From Flavobacteriales bacterium (GTDB taxonomy: Bacteria; Bacteroidota; Bacteroidia; Flavobacteriales; Flavobacteriaceae), in contig WTJC01000001.1 in assembly GCA_011525015.1 (NCBI GenBank), positions 1,241 to 62,103 of the forward strand: a stretch of 60,863 nucleotides of DNA. Reading direction: 5' to 3'. The position numbers and the translations under genes are program-made. The notes under the pieces were generated by a model that did no database searches, was not told the origin of the DNA, and worked only from the letters and a program-made list of their open reading frames with translations. Below, piece by piece: positions 8,759-17,271 of the stretch. How positions within the stretch are numbered: position 1 is the first letter of the stretch; the number at the start of each line of letters is the position of its first letter.

Positions 8759-9897
8759 GCGCTTATTACTTTAATCATTGATTTTATTTGCTTTGCCTTC
8801 TTATAGGCCTTTTCGAGATCAGCATCAACAATGGTCATATGCCCCATTTTTCTAAAAGGTCTTGTTTCTGCTTTACCGTAGATGTGAGCGTATACTCCTT
8901 CGATTGCCAAAGCCTCTCTTAATCCTTGGTAGACTACGGGTCCAGTGTGGTTGGCTTCACCAATGAGATTGATCATGATGCCACAGCATTTGGATGCGCT
9001 TGAACCTAAAGGCAGGTCTAAAATCGCTCTAATATGCTGTTCAAATTGATCTGTATAATTGGATTCTATGGTTTGATGTCCGCTGTTATGAGGTCTTGGA
9101 GCGACTTCATTGATAAGAATGTCTCCTGATTTGGTCAAAAACATCTCAACTGCGAGTAAACCGATAATATCCATCTTTTCAGCAACCTCTAAGGCGAGTT
9201 GTTCTGCTTTTTGGTGAATTGCATTCTCGAGCGGAGCTGGAGAAACGACGTACTCGACCAGGTTCGCAGTGGGGTGAAAATCCATAGCCACAAGGGGATA
9301 GGTTTTGACCTCTCCTTGACTGTTTCGAGCCACAATTACAGCAATTTCTTTTTCGAAATCAATTAATTCTTCTGCCAAGCAGGGTCCATCGGGAATTTGT
9401 GCGATATCCTGCTCATTTCTTACCACTTGCACTCCTTTGCCATCATACCCGAATTCTGCTGATTTCCACACAAAGGGTAGTGCAGGGCTGTTTTTGACAA
9501 GCTCGTCTTTATCCGTGAATTTTTGAAAAGGTGCTGTAGGCAACTCATGTTGCTCATAAAAAGTTTTCTGACGCACCTTGTTTCGAATAATGTTTAGGCT
9601 TTTGGGTTTTGGATAAACCTTGACTCCCTCTCGCTCTAATTGTTCTAAGGCAGCGACGTTTACGTTTTCAATCTCGATGGTTAAGACATCTACTTTTTTT
9701 CCAAATTCGTATACCGTGTTGTAATCTAAAAGATCTCCTTGAAAAAAGGTATTACAGCTCAATCGGGCTGGTGCACTTTCAGAGGGGTCTAAAATCAGTG
9801 TATGTATATCCATTTTTCGCGTGTGGACCGTCATCATTTTTCCGAGCTGTCCTCCACCTAAAATACCGAGCTTAAAGCTTGAACTTGAATACTGCAT
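8755..9897 (-). CDS. purK: 5-(carboxyamino)imidazole ribonucleotide synthase
   Basis: ATP-grasp enzyme of 380 residues that carboxylates AIR with bicarbonate and ATP to N5-CAIR, the substrate of PurE next door. The N-terminal nucleotide-fold motif LGILGGGQLGKMM is present, as are the ATP-grasp segments (EFGYDGKGVQV) and the metal-binding NEVAPRPHNSGHQTIE near residue 265. It is the first gene of a purK-purE(-dcp) unit, divergent from hpt across a 67-bp gap that carries TAnnTTTG elements for both directions. Confidence 0.96.
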   Translation of the reverse strand: MQYSSSSFKLGILGGGQLGKMMTVHTRKMDIHTLILDPSESAPARLSCNTFFQGDLLDYNTVYEFGKKVDVLTIEIENVNVAALEQLEREGVKVYPKPKSLNIIRNKVRQKTFYEQHELPTAPFQKFTDKDELVKNSPALPFVWKSAEFGYDGKGVQVVRNEQDIAQIPDGPCLAEELIDFEKEIAVIVARNSQGEVKTYPLVAMDFHPTANLVEYVVSPAPLENAIHQKAEQLALEVAEKMDIIGLLAVEMFLTKSGDILINEVAPRPHNSGHQTIESNYTDQFEQHIRAILDLPLGSSASKCCGIMINLIGEANHTGPVVYQGLREALAIEGVYAHIYGKAETRPFRKMGHMTIVDADLEKAYKKAKQIKSMIKVISA

Positions 9898-9913
9898 ATG
9901 TCATTAATTAAGG

Positions 9914-9932
9914 CAAAAATACGGCAAATCTA
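9914..9932 (-). promoter_or_regulatory. candidate promoter -7 elements of purK
   Basis: Two minus-strand matches to TAnnTTTG lie in tandem: TATTTTTG (9914-9921), 16 nt before the purK ATG, and TAGATTTG (9925-9932). Neither has a clear -33 box, so which one is used cannot be told from sequence. Confidence 0.4.
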
Positions 9933-9938
9933 AAATTG

Positions 9939-9946
9939 TAATTTTG
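9939..9946 (+). promoter_or_regulatory. -7 promoter element (TAATTTTG) of hpt-adk-obg
   Basis: TAATTTTG matches the TAnnTTTG consensus and lies 18 nt before the hpt ATG at 9965. It supports that ATG over the TTG three bases upstream. The -33 box is not obvious. Confidence 0.45.
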
Positions 9947-9964
9947 TTTAACTAATTTCGCTTG

Positions 9965-10498
9965 ATGGTTATCGATGATATTCAATTTAAAAAGTTACTT
10001 ACGGCCGAAGAAGTTCAAGATATTGTTCAACGGATGGCAGCTGAAGTATACCAAGATTACAAAGACAAAAGTCCTTTGTTTGTCGGTGTTTTAAACGGAG
10101 CGTTTCGACTTACAAGTGACTTTATTTCTTATTACGAAGGCGATTGCAAGGTGTCGTTTGTGAAATTAGCATCCTACTCGGGTTTAACCTCGACCCAGCT
10201 CGTGCAGACCCTTTTAGAGGTCAGTGAAGATATAGAAGGGCACGATATTGTCATCTTAGAGGATATTATCGATAGTGGGCGAACCTTGAAAACCTTGGTT
10301 GATATGTTTAGTAATGCTAAAGTGAACTCGTTTAGAATTGCCTCTTTACTCTACAAGAAAGACACCTATCAAGGAGAGTACGCCATAGACTATATCGGTC
10401 GTGAAATTCCAAGTGAATTTGTAGTGGGCTATGGGCTCGATTACAACGAAGAAGGAAGAAATTTGAACGCTATTTATATAATTGACAAAGACGAATGA
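9965..10498 (+). CDS. hpt: hypoxanthine phosphoribosyltransferase
   Basis: Purine-salvage enzyme of 177 residues that joins PRPP to hypoxanthine (and usually guanine) to give the nucleotide. The PRPP-binding motif is VILEDIIDSGRTLKTL near residue 97, and the early FVGVLNGAFRLTSD segment is the PPi-binding loop. The ATG at 9965 is preferred to the TTG at 9962 because of its codon and its distance from the promoter element. The stop overlaps the adk ATG (ATGA). Together with adk it supplies and balances purine nucleotides. Confidence 0.95.
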   Translation: MVIDDIQFKKLLTAEEVQDIVQRMAAEVYQDYKDKSPLFVGVLNGAFRLTSDFISYYEGDCKVSFVKLASYSGLTSTQLVQTLLEVSEDIEGHDIVILEDIIDSGRTLKTLVDMFSNAKVNSFRIASLLYKKDTYQGEYAIDYIGREIPSEFVVGYGLDYNEEGRNLNAIYIIDKDE

Positions 10499-11067
10499 AA
10501 AACATTGTTTTATTTGGAAAGCCTGGAGCAGGAAAAGGAACTCAAGCAGCTTTATTAAAAGAAAAATTACAGTGGGTACACATCTCTACTGGAGATGTAT
10601 TTAGATATAACATCAAAAACCAAACAGAATTGGGCCAACTTGCCAAGTCTTACATCGACGATGGTGCACTCGTTCCTGACGAAGTAACCATTAAGATGCT
10701 CTCTGATGAGGTTGAAAAAAATCCTGATGCCAATGGATTTATTTTTGATGGTTTTCCGCGCACTACTGCCCAAGCTGAAGCTCTTGACAATTTGATGCAA
10801 GACAAGAGTATGAAAATCAATGCCACCATTTCTCTGGAGGCTGAGGACGAAATTTTAATTCAGCGTTTGATTCAAAGAGGAAAAGACAGTGGTCGTTCTG
10901 ATGATATGGATGAATCGAAAATCAGAAATCGTTTTGATGAGTACAATCAAAAAACCGCTCCACTTATTGATTTTTATCAAAAGCAGAACAAATTTGTCGC
11001 TGTAAATGGTATTGGTAGTATCGATGAAATTGCCTTGAAATTGGAGCAAATTGTCGCTGATTTATGA
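10495..11067 (+). CDS. adk: adenylate kinase
   Basis: Interconverts ATP + AMP and 2 ADP in the cytoplasm. It has 190 residues with the P-loop [15 protein letters not shown] at the N-terminus, the AMP-binding [14 protein letters not shown] segment near residue 83, and a short LID ([14 protein letters not shown]) without the zinc cysteines of long forms. In many bacteria adk sits next to secY; here it is between hpt and obg, overlapping both by 4 bp (ATGA), so the three genes form one coupled operon. Confidence 0.97.
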   Translation: MKNIVLFGKPGAGKGTQAALLKEKLQWVHISTGDVFRYNIKNQTELGQLAKSYIDDGALVPDEVTIKMLSDEVEKNPDANGFIFDGFPRTTAQAEALDNLMQDKSMKINATISLEAEDEILIQRLIQRGKDSGRSDDMDESKIRNRFDEYNQKTAPLIDFYQKQNKFVAVNGIGSIDEIALKLEQIVADL

Positions 11068-12065
11068 CAGAAGGTAATTTTGTTGATTACGTCAAGATTC
11101 ATGTGTTTTCCGGAAATGGAGGTAAAGGTTCTTCACATTTACACCGAGAAAAATACGTCGCCAAAGGAGGCCCTGATGGGGGTGATGGAGGACGAGGAGG
11201 CCATGTTATTGTCAGAGCGAATTCCAATTTATGGACCCTTTTAAACTTTAAGTTCAAACGTCATTTTAAGGCCGGTCACGGTGAACACGGAAGCAAAAAT
11301 CGCTCTACCGGAGCTGATGGTGAAGATGTGTATATCGATGTTCCGCTAGGAACCGTACTTAAAAACACAGAGGACGACTCTTTTATAGCTGAAATCACAG
11401 AAGAATCACAGGAATTAATCATTGCCACAGGGGGATTAGGTGGACGTGGAAATTGGCATTTCAAGAGCCCGACAAACCAAACACCGCGTTATGCCCAAAG
11501 TGGTTTAGCAGGTGAAGAAAAAAACATTACCCTCGAGCTCAAAGTACTCGCTGATGTTGGTCTTGTAGGCTTTCCTAACGCCGGTAAATCGACATTACTC
11601 TCTGTAATGACCTCGGCCAAACCAAAAATCGCCGACTACGAATTCACCACACTCAAACCCAATTTGGGAATAGTGGAGTACAGAGATTTTCAAAGTTTTG
11701 TAATGGCTGATATTCCAGGAATTATCGAAGGAGCCGCAGAGGGAAAGGGACTCGGACATTATTTTTTAAGACATATTGAACGCAACGCGACCTTGTTGTT
11801 TTTAGTTCCTGCGGATAGTGCCGATCATCTGAAAGAGTACGGCATTTTATGTGATGAACTCAAGCGATACAACCCCGAATTATTAGACAAGGATCGCTTT
11901 TTAGTGATTTCTAAATCGGATATGCTCGATGAAGAATTGATGTCAGAACTCAAAGACGAAATAGAATCGAATGCCCCGGGATTACAGTTTATGTTTATCT
12001 CTTCGGTGGCTCAAAAGGGTATTACTACTCTTAAAGATAAGTTGTGGAACTTGCTTAATGCTTAG
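11064..12065 (+). CDS. obg: GTPase Obg (ribosome assembly)
   Basis: Essential GTPase of the Obg/CgtA family, involved in 50S subunit maturation and stress response. The 333-residue chain has the glycine-rich Obg fold (about 1-158, [18 protein letters not shown] then [12 protein letters not shown]) and a G domain with [11 protein letters not shown] (G1), [16 protein letters not shown] (G3) and SKSD (G4). The variable C-terminal OCT domain of some Obg proteins is absent, as in many Bacteroidota. It overlaps adk by 4 bp and ends tail to tail with the SDR gene through interlocked stop codons at 12062-12065. Confidence 0.96.
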   Translation: MTEGNFVDYVKIHVFSGNGGKGSSHLHREKYVAKGGPDGGDGGRGGHVIVRANSNLWTLLNFKFKRHFKAGHGEHGSKNRSTGADGEDVYIDVPLGTVLKNTEDDSFIAEITEESQELIIATGGLGGRGNWHFKSPTNQTPRYAQSGLAGEEKNITLELKVLADVGLVGFPNAGKSTLLSVMTSAKPKIADYEFTTLKPNLGIVEYRDFQSFVMADIPGIIEGAAEGKGLGHYFLRHIERNATLLFLVPADSADHLKEYGILCDELKRYNPELLDKDRFLVISKSDMLDEELMSELKDEIESNAPGLQFMFISSVAQKGITTLKDKLWNLLNA

Positions 12066-12850
12066 AGTGATTTTAGAAGTCCGCCATCGATAGGAATGTT
12101 GGTTCCACTGATATAAGAGGCTTGTTCAGAGGCCAAAAAGCAAACTAAATTTCCGTATTCTTCAGGAGTCCCTAATCTTTTGAGTGGGACATTGGCAATC
12201 ATTTGGTCTCGAACCTCAGAGGCTTTGATGTTTAGTTTTTCTGCTTTTTTCTGGTTGAGCTCTGCAATTCTTTGGGTGTCGAAGTAGCCCGTAAGCGTAT
12301 TGTTCACGGTTATGTTGTATGGTCCAAGATCAATGGCCATACTCTTGGCCCAAGTCGTCAATGCTGCCCGAATGGAGTTTGAAAGCACCAGATAATTCAA
12401 CGGCTCTTTCACTGATATCGAAGCGATATTAATGATTCGTCCCCATTTTTGGGCCATCATATGTGCAATGGCCTTTTCGGTGATATACACATGGTTTTTA
12501 AACAGCAAATCAAAGGCTTCTTGATAATCATCGATTTTCTTTTCTAAAGCCGATCCACCTGCAGGGCCTTGTGTGTTGTTAACCAAGATGTCAACCGTAT
12601 GTTCTTTGAAAAAGACATCTACCTTCTTTTGAAAATCCTCATGGTCGTTAAAGTCTACCAAGAATAGTTTGTGTTGTTGCTTTGCATTTATGCGCGGTAA
12701 TTCTTCTAACAATTGCTTTAATGCTTTTTCATTTCTGCTCATGAGAATGACCGATGCTCCTGCCTTCGCCAAAACACGGGCAACACCCTCGCCAATTCCG
12801 CGGCTGCATCCACCAACAATGGCAGTTTTGTTTTCAAGAGAAATATTCAT
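12062..12850 (-). CDS. short-chain dehydrogenase/reductase family protein, atypical active site
   Basis: An SDR-fold protein of 262 residues. The nucleotide-binding glycine motif is GGCSRGIG (13-20), NNTQG near residue 91 corresponds to the NNAG motif, and the C-terminus [16 protein letters not shown] is typical. The catalytic YxxxK is not there: the aligned positions read LVLSN (154-158), with a serine still present at 144/146. Relatives with the LVLSN arrangement are known within the SDR superfamily, so it may use different chemistry or only bind a ligand. It is co-transcribed with the cupin gene (3-bp gap), which suggests a shared small-molecule substrate. Substrate unknown. Confidence 0.75.
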   Translation of the reverse strand: MNISLENKTAIVGGCSRGIGEGVARVLAKAGASVILMSRNEKALKQLLEELPRINAKQQHKLFLVDFNDHEDFQKKVDVFFKEHTVDILVNNTQGPAGGSALEKKIDDYQEAFDLLFKNHVYITEKAIAHMMAQKWGRIINIASISVKEPLNYLVLSNSIRAALTTWAKSMAIDLGPYNITVNNTLTGYFDTQRIAELNQKKAEKLNIKASEVRDQMIANVPLKRLGTPEEYGNLVCFLASEQASYISGTNIPIDGGLLKSL

Positions 12851-12853
12851 GAC

Positions 12854-13174
12854 TTATTTGTAATCGTCTCGAGCGGGTGAAAATACATCCATCAAAACAC
12901 AATCGGTCAATGCTTTGCCTGAATGAACTTGGTTTGAGGGTATGTGAATGAGGTCTCCAGCTTCGCATATTTTAGTGATGCCATCAAGGGTGAATTCAAA
13001 GCGTCCTGAGATGACGTGCATCATTTGTTCATGCAGGTGATGATGTTCAGGAACGGCAGACCCCTGATCAACCCTCCAAAAGGCCCAACTCAATTGTTCG
13101 CCGTGAAATAATTTTCCGTGGTAGCCGGGAAACAATTCTTTTTCTTGAATTTCATGCAGGTTTTCTAATCTCAT
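12854..13174 (-). CDS. small cupin-domain protein
   Basis: A single-domain cupin of 106 residues. Motif 1 is visible as PEHHHLHEQMMHVISGRFEF (His ligands and the glutamine/glutamate position) and motif 2 as GDLIHIPSNQVHSGKAL. The His-rich metal site implies bound Fe, Mn or Zn. Small cupins act as isomerases, dioxygenases or ligand sensors; none of these can be chosen from sequence. It is first in a two-gene unit with the atypical SDR, divergent from mpl. Confidence 0.8.
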   Translation of the reverse strand: MRLENLHEIQEKELFPGYHGKLFHGEQLSWAFWRVDQGSAVPEHHHLHEQMMHVISGRFEFTLDGITKICEAGDLIHIPSNQVHSGKALTDCVLMDVFSPARDDYK

Positions 13175-13253
13175 AAGCGAGGTCTTTATAGAGTGTTAGT
13201 ATCTTTATGCTATTAAATTTAGAAACTTTTTAAGTGGTAGCGCAGCTTTTACT

Positions 13254-14615
13254 ATGAAAATTCATTTTATCGCCATCGGAGGAAGTGCAATGCACAATTT
13301 AGCTTTAGCCTTACATGATAAGGGATACCTAATCAGTGGCAGCGATGACGCCATTTATGAGCCTTCAAAGTCAAGGTTAGCCCAATCGGGTTTGTTGCCA
13401 ACGCAAATGGGTTGGTTTGCAGAAAAGATTACCGAAGATCTCGATGCCGTGATTTTGGGAATGCACGCTAAAAAAGACAACCCTGAGTTGTTAAGAGCAC
13501 AGGAACTCGGACTTAAAATTTATTCTTACCCTGAGTTTATCTACGAGGAGGCCAAAGAAAAAACAAGAGTAGTCATTGGAGGGAGCCATGGAAAAACCAC
13601 CATCACTTCAATGATTTTGCACGTTTTGAAGTATTGGGATATTGAGGCGGATTATTTAGTCGGGGCTCAATTGACCGGATTCGATAGAATGGTCAAACTC
13701 TCTGATGCTGATTTTATAGTCATAGAAGGCGATGAATATCTGTCTTCACCCATTGATTTGAGTCCTAAATTTCACAAATACAGAGCTCATATTGCCTTAA
13801 TTAGTGGAATTGCATGGGATCATATCAATGTTTTTAAAACGGCCGAAGATTATAATCATCAATTTTCAATATTCTTAGACACCTTAGTTGAGGGAGGCAG
13901 TATCACTTACAATGAAGAAGATGTTGAGGTTAAAGAATTGGTAAGCTCCTGTGAAAGACCCCTACGTAAATTTCCCTATACCACATTAGAGCACAGTATT
14001 GTAGACGGTGTTACATTCATTGAAACAGAAGAGGGGAGAGTACCTATAGATGTCTTTGGAAAGCACAATGTGAATAATATATCTGGAGCGCAATGGATCT
14101 GTCAACAAATGGGGGTAGATGCTGCAGATTTTTTTGAAGCCATCTCCTCTTTTAAAGGTGCCGCAAAGCGTTTAGAGCTCGTCTGTCAGCACAAAAACAT
14201 CAAAGTATACAAAGACTTTGCCCACGCACCGAGTAAGGTAAAAGCTTCTTTAGGTGCTGTCAAAGAGCAATTTGATGGCTTCAAGGTCGTCGCTTGTTTT
14301 GAACTGCACACCTATAGTTCTTTAAATGCAGAATTTATCCAACAATATGCGCATAGTTTAGATCAGGCTGATGAGGCAATTGTCTATTATACAGCAGAAG
14401 CTTTAGCGCTGAAAAACATGCCTGAATTAAGTGTTGAAGAAATTCGAAATGCATTTAAAAACCCATCTATTGAAGTGTATACCAACGCCAAAGCTTTTGA
14501 AGAGCGACTGCATGAGCAGATTAGCGATCGCACGGTCTATTTGATGATGAGTTCAGGAAATTACGGCGGATTTTCATTTGAAAATTTTGAAACCAAACTT
14601 GTGGAATGCTCTTAA
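13254..14615 (+). CDS. mpl: UDP-N-acetylmuramate:L-alanyl-gamma-D-glutamyl-meso-diaminopimelate ligase
   Basis: Mur-ligase family enzyme of 453 residues that reattaches recycled murein tripeptide to UDP-MurNAc. The N-terminus HFIAIGGSAMHNLALAL is the Mpl/MurC-type Rossmann start, the ATP-binding motif is GGSHGKTTITSM near residue 107, and EGDEYLSS and HAPSKVKASL are conserved central and C-terminal blocks. It is slightly longer and more Mpl-like than MurC. It overlaps the following deacetylase-like gene by 10 bp, so the two are co-expressed, consistent with a cell-wall theme. Confidence 0.88.
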   Translation: MKIHFIAIGGSAMHNLALALHDKGYLISGSDDAIYEPSKSRLAQSGLLPTQMGWFAEKITEDLDAVILGMHAKKDNPELLRAQELGLKIYSYPEFIYEEAKEKTRVVIGGSHGKTTITSMILHVLKYWDIEADYLVGAQLTGFDRMVKLSDADFIVIEGDEYLSSPIDLSPKFHKYRAHIALISGIAWDHINVFKTAEDYNHQFSIFLDTLVEGGSITYNEEDVEVKELVSSCERPLRKFPYTTLEHSIVDGVTFIETEEGRVPIDVFGKHNVNNISGAQWICQQMGVDAADFFEAISSFKGAAKRLELVCQHKNIKVYKDFAHAPSKVKASLGAVKEQFDGFKVVACFELHTYSSLNAEFIQQYAHSLDQADEAIVYYTAEALALKNMPELSVEEIRNAFKNPSIEVYTNAKAFEERLHEQISDRTVYLMMSSGNYGGFSFENFETKLVECS

Positions 14616-15901
14616 TTTACACCCATAAAATATCGAATCGCCTGCGCTATGTCACACAGCAGTGCATCCAAAATATTTTAAAAGTAGATTTTGAACTAAC
14701 GACCTCAGTAGAGGACTTTATCAAACACGATGGTCCTAAAATTACCTACGCCAAACAACCGCTACAAAATGAGTTTTTTATTGAATCTCATCCCTTACTT
14801 TTTGAAAAAGGAGTTAGAGCAGTTGATGTAACCGCTGGGCAGTGGAACGATATTCCGTATTTTTTCGGTGTTGGTGAAAAAAGTAAAATCCCTTTTGACC
14901 TCTTTGCTGCTTCTTTTTATTTGCTGAGTAGGTACGAGGAACTATTATTTCATATAAAAAATCCCAAAAATGAATTCAAGGCAGAGTTGAGTGTTTTACA
15001 CAAATTAGATGCCCTCAAAACTCCATTAATCGACCTTTGGATGCATGCATTTTACGAGAGTTTACGAGAACAATTTGATCAAATTCCTGAACGTAGTTTT
15101 CAGTTGAATTACGAACTGTCTTTGAATGTAGTGCAAGCTTTTAAATACAGTGGTCGAGGATTGATGCGCCACCTCACCGAAAGTTTAGGCGATATCGCAA
15201 GGTTTAATCTCAATACATTTAAAAAGCGCTTCTCGGTGTGGCTGGGTCAAAGCCAAGACCCATTTTTAATCTATGATGCTTTGATCGAACGCCTGGACAA
15301 TACACCAATAAAACTTCGATTTTTTTTCGAATACAGTAAGTATTTGTTTGAGGATCAAAATATTTCTCGTTTTCGCTCCTCATTGAATCGACTGATTAAA
15401 TCTGTTGCTGATTATAAGACAGTAGCCTTATCCATATCTCATTTGGGCTTACAAGACAGTAAAGCTTTAGAACGGGAACGTCTGGAACTCACAAAACAAA
15501 TACACAGGCCGATTTGGTACGCCCTTCATTCTAAATTGAATCTACGTATGCCACACTATTTTAAGCGACTTATAGAGGCTGAGGTTAGAGATGATTTTTC
15601 GATGGGATATGCAGATAAAATTGGATTTAGAAGCGGTACTTCAAGCACTCATTTTTTTTACGATTTGGATGTTGAAATGGTGCAGCCCTTAAAAGTGCAC
15701 CCTTTTGTCATGACAGATTTTGTTTTTGCAAATAGGAGAGCTGCTAAAGAGGCGTTTAGTGATTTAAGGGCTATTGTCGATCAAACCCAAAAAATTGGCG
15801 GTAGTTTGCGATTTGTGTTTTCCAATGAATTCGTAGCAGAAACACCAGGGGCCACCTATTTTGAAAACCTTATTCAATTTTTAGATGAATCCCGAGATTA
15901 A
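14606..15901 (+). CDS. polysaccharide deacetylase-like protein, probable loss of metal site
   Basis: 431 residues related to a flavobacterial polysaccharide deacetylase (NodB-fold) family. The family's N-terminal module (DIPYFFGVGEKSKIPFDLFAASFYLLSRYEE) and its C-terminal block DDFSMGYADKIGFRSGT (329-345) are clear. From memory of the family, the metal-binding DxD segment falls at residues 170-172, which here read ELS, and the later HPS motif falls near 276-284, which reads ISHLGLQDS. Both metal motifs therefore seem lost, and the protein may be a pseudo-enzyme. No signal peptide is visible. It lies between mpl and a HAD gene with overlaps on both sides, so it is translated as part of that operon. 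Confidence 0.65.
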   Translation: MLLIYTHKISNRLRYVTQQCIQNILKVDFELTTSVEDFIKHDGPKITYAKQPLQNEFFIESHPLLFEKGVRAVDVTAGQWNDIPYFFGVGEKSKIPFDLFAASFYLLSRYEELLFHIKNPKNEFKAELSVLHKLDALKTPLIDLWMHAFYESLREQFDQIPERSFQLNYELSLNVVQAFKYSGRGLMRHLTESLGDIARFNLNTFKKRFSVWLGQSQDPFLIYDALIERLDNTPIKLRFFFEYSKYLFEDQNISRFRSSLNRLIKSVADYKTVALSISHLGLQDSKALERERLELTKQIHRPIWYALHSKLNLRMPHYFKRLIEAEVRDDFSMGYADKIGFRSGTSSTHFFYDLDVEMVQPLKVHPFVMTDFVFANRRAAKEAFSDLRAIVDQTQKIGGSLRFVFSNEFVAETPGATYFENLIQFLDESRD

Positions 15902-16586
15902 CACCTTATTTTTTGATTTAGATCACACGCTTTGGGATTTTGAAAAAAACTCAGCCCTCACTTTTAAATTGCTTTTTCAAAAGCACAAGGTCGATATCGA
16001 AATTGACCAATTCATGAAGGTGTATCGCCCAATCAATAGAGCCTACTGGAAAAAGTACAGAGATGGTGCCATAGACAAGGAATACTTGAGGTACAATAGG
16101 GTTAGAGAGACTTTTACGGCTTTGAACTTTGATTTTAATGAGACATTGGTGGTCGATATTGTAGAAGGATACATTCGGTATCTAACCACCTTTAAACATA
16201 TGTTTCCTCACGTTTCGGAAGTGATTCTAAGACTTTCTTCTACTTACGATTTGTACATCGTGACCAATGGTTTTAAAGAGGTACAACATAAAAAAATAGC
16301 AGAAACGCCCATCGAAAATTGTTTTAAAGGATTGATTAATGCCGATGAGGTGGGGTACAAAAAACCTCACCCTGCCATCTTTGAGCACGCCTTAGAGCTT
16401 GCCGGAAAAAGGCCTGAGCAGGTACTTATGGTTGGAGATGATTTAGAGGCGGATGTGCTTGGAGCTTTAAATTGTGGTCTTCACGCTATGCACTTTGATC
16501 CTTTAAAAGAATATAGTCATCATAAATGCCCAATTTTCAACTGCTTTAGTGATTTTGAAGAGCGATTGGTTTCTTTATATTTGTGA
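15885..16586 (+). CDS. YjjG-type noncanonical pyrimidine nucleotidase (HAD superfamily)
   Basis: HAD-family phosphatase of 233 residues. Motif I is FFDLDHTLWDF with the nucleophile Asp11 and acid/base Asp13; motif II is IVTNGFK; the motif III lysine lies near KKPHPAIF; motif IV is MVGDDLEADVLGA. This pattern is the YjjG/YfnB group, which dephosphorylates noncanonical pyrimidine nucleoside monophosphates and so cleans the nucleotide pool. It overlaps the preceding gene by 17 bp. The exact substrate is inferred from the family only. Confidence 0.85.
   Translation: MNPEINTLFFDLDHTLWDFEKNSALTFKLLFQKHKVDIEIDQFMKVYRPINRAYWKKYRDGAIDKEYLRYNRVRETFTALNFDFNETLVVDIVEGYIRYLTTFKHMFPHVSEVILRLSSTYDLYIVTNGFKEVQHKKIAETPIENCFKGLINADEVGYKKPHPAIFEHALELAGKRPEQVLMVGDDLEADVLGALNCGLHAMHFDPLKEYSHHKCPIFNCFSDFEERLVSLYL
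16554..16583 (+). promoter_or_regulatory. flavobacterial promoter, TTTG-N18-TATATTTG
   Basis: A -33 TTTG at 16554-16557 and a -7 TATATTTG at 16576-16583 are separated by 18 nt, and the -7 box ends 16 nt before the ATG at 16600. The promoter lies inside the last codons of the HAD gene, giving the next gene its own transcription start. Confidence 0.65.
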
Positions 16587-16599
16587 TAAATACTTAACT

Positions 16600-17271
16600 A
16601 TGAAACGACTCATACTGCTTGCTGTATTGTTGCTTAGCCAAACAGCTATTGGTCAGTTGCAAAAATACGATTACGTCATTGTCCCGGTAAAATTTGATAT
16701 TTTTTATGAGGATAACGCCTACAGAAGTAGTACGATCTTGAAGCATCTCTTTACAGGTGCAGGGTACAAATCTTTTTATAACAATGCCTTGACCGATGAA
16801 GTTACCTCAAATTTCTGTAAAGCTGTTGAAGTTGATTTACTAGAAGTGCCTAGTGTGTTCAGCACTAAGATTATTATTTTCTTTAAGGATTGTAAAGGGC
16901 AGGAGGTCTTTAGAACACAAGTAGGGGAGAGTAAGCTCAAAGAATTTGATGCCACCTATCAAGAGGCCATTCAAAAAGCCTTTGTAGAGTTGTATGCCGT
17001 GCAACGTTCAACCAATACCAATAACGGCCCTAAGGTAGCCTCAAGTCGTGATGTACTTCGAGTAGTTGAGGTCGATAACGGTAATTATAATTTAGTCGAT
17101 AACAGTGGTAAGGTTGTTTTTACCATGAAGGCCACTTCTGCCAATGATGTTTATTTGGTTCAAAGCGGTGATGCTTCGGGACTTATTTTTAAGGAAGAGG
17201 ATAAATGGTATATCGAATTAAATGACAACTCTGGTGGTCAAGTAAAAACAGAGCTTAAATTAGAGTTTTAA
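16600..17271 (+). CDS. secreted protein of unknown function
   Basis: A 223-residue protein with a Sec signal peptide (KRLILLAVLLLSQTAIGQ, likely cleaved after G18 or Q19) and no lipobox cysteine, so probably periplasmic. It has an alternating polar beta-type composition and a C-terminal half rich in VDNGNYNLVDNSGKVVF-like strands. I recognise no domain. The start at 16600 is chosen over an in-frame ATG at 16549 because it begins the signal peptide and follows a well-formed promoter. It ends tail to tail with rarA through interlocked stop codons. Confidence 0.75.
   Translation: MKRLILLAVLLLSQTAIGQLQKYDYVIVPVKFDIFYEDNAYRSSTILKHLFTGAGYKSFYNNALTDEVTSNFCKAVEVDLLEVPSVFSTKIIIFFKDCKGQEVFRTQVGESKLKEFDATYQEAIQKAFVELYAVQRSTNTNNGPKVASSRDVLRVVEVDNGNYNLVDNSGKVVFTMKATSANDVYLVQSGDASGLIFKEEDKWYIELNDNSGGQVKTELKLEF

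Noticed and set aside
16549-16599. Earlier ATG for the secreted protein at 16600
   Set aside because: It precedes the promoter and would place 17 residues before the signal peptide.
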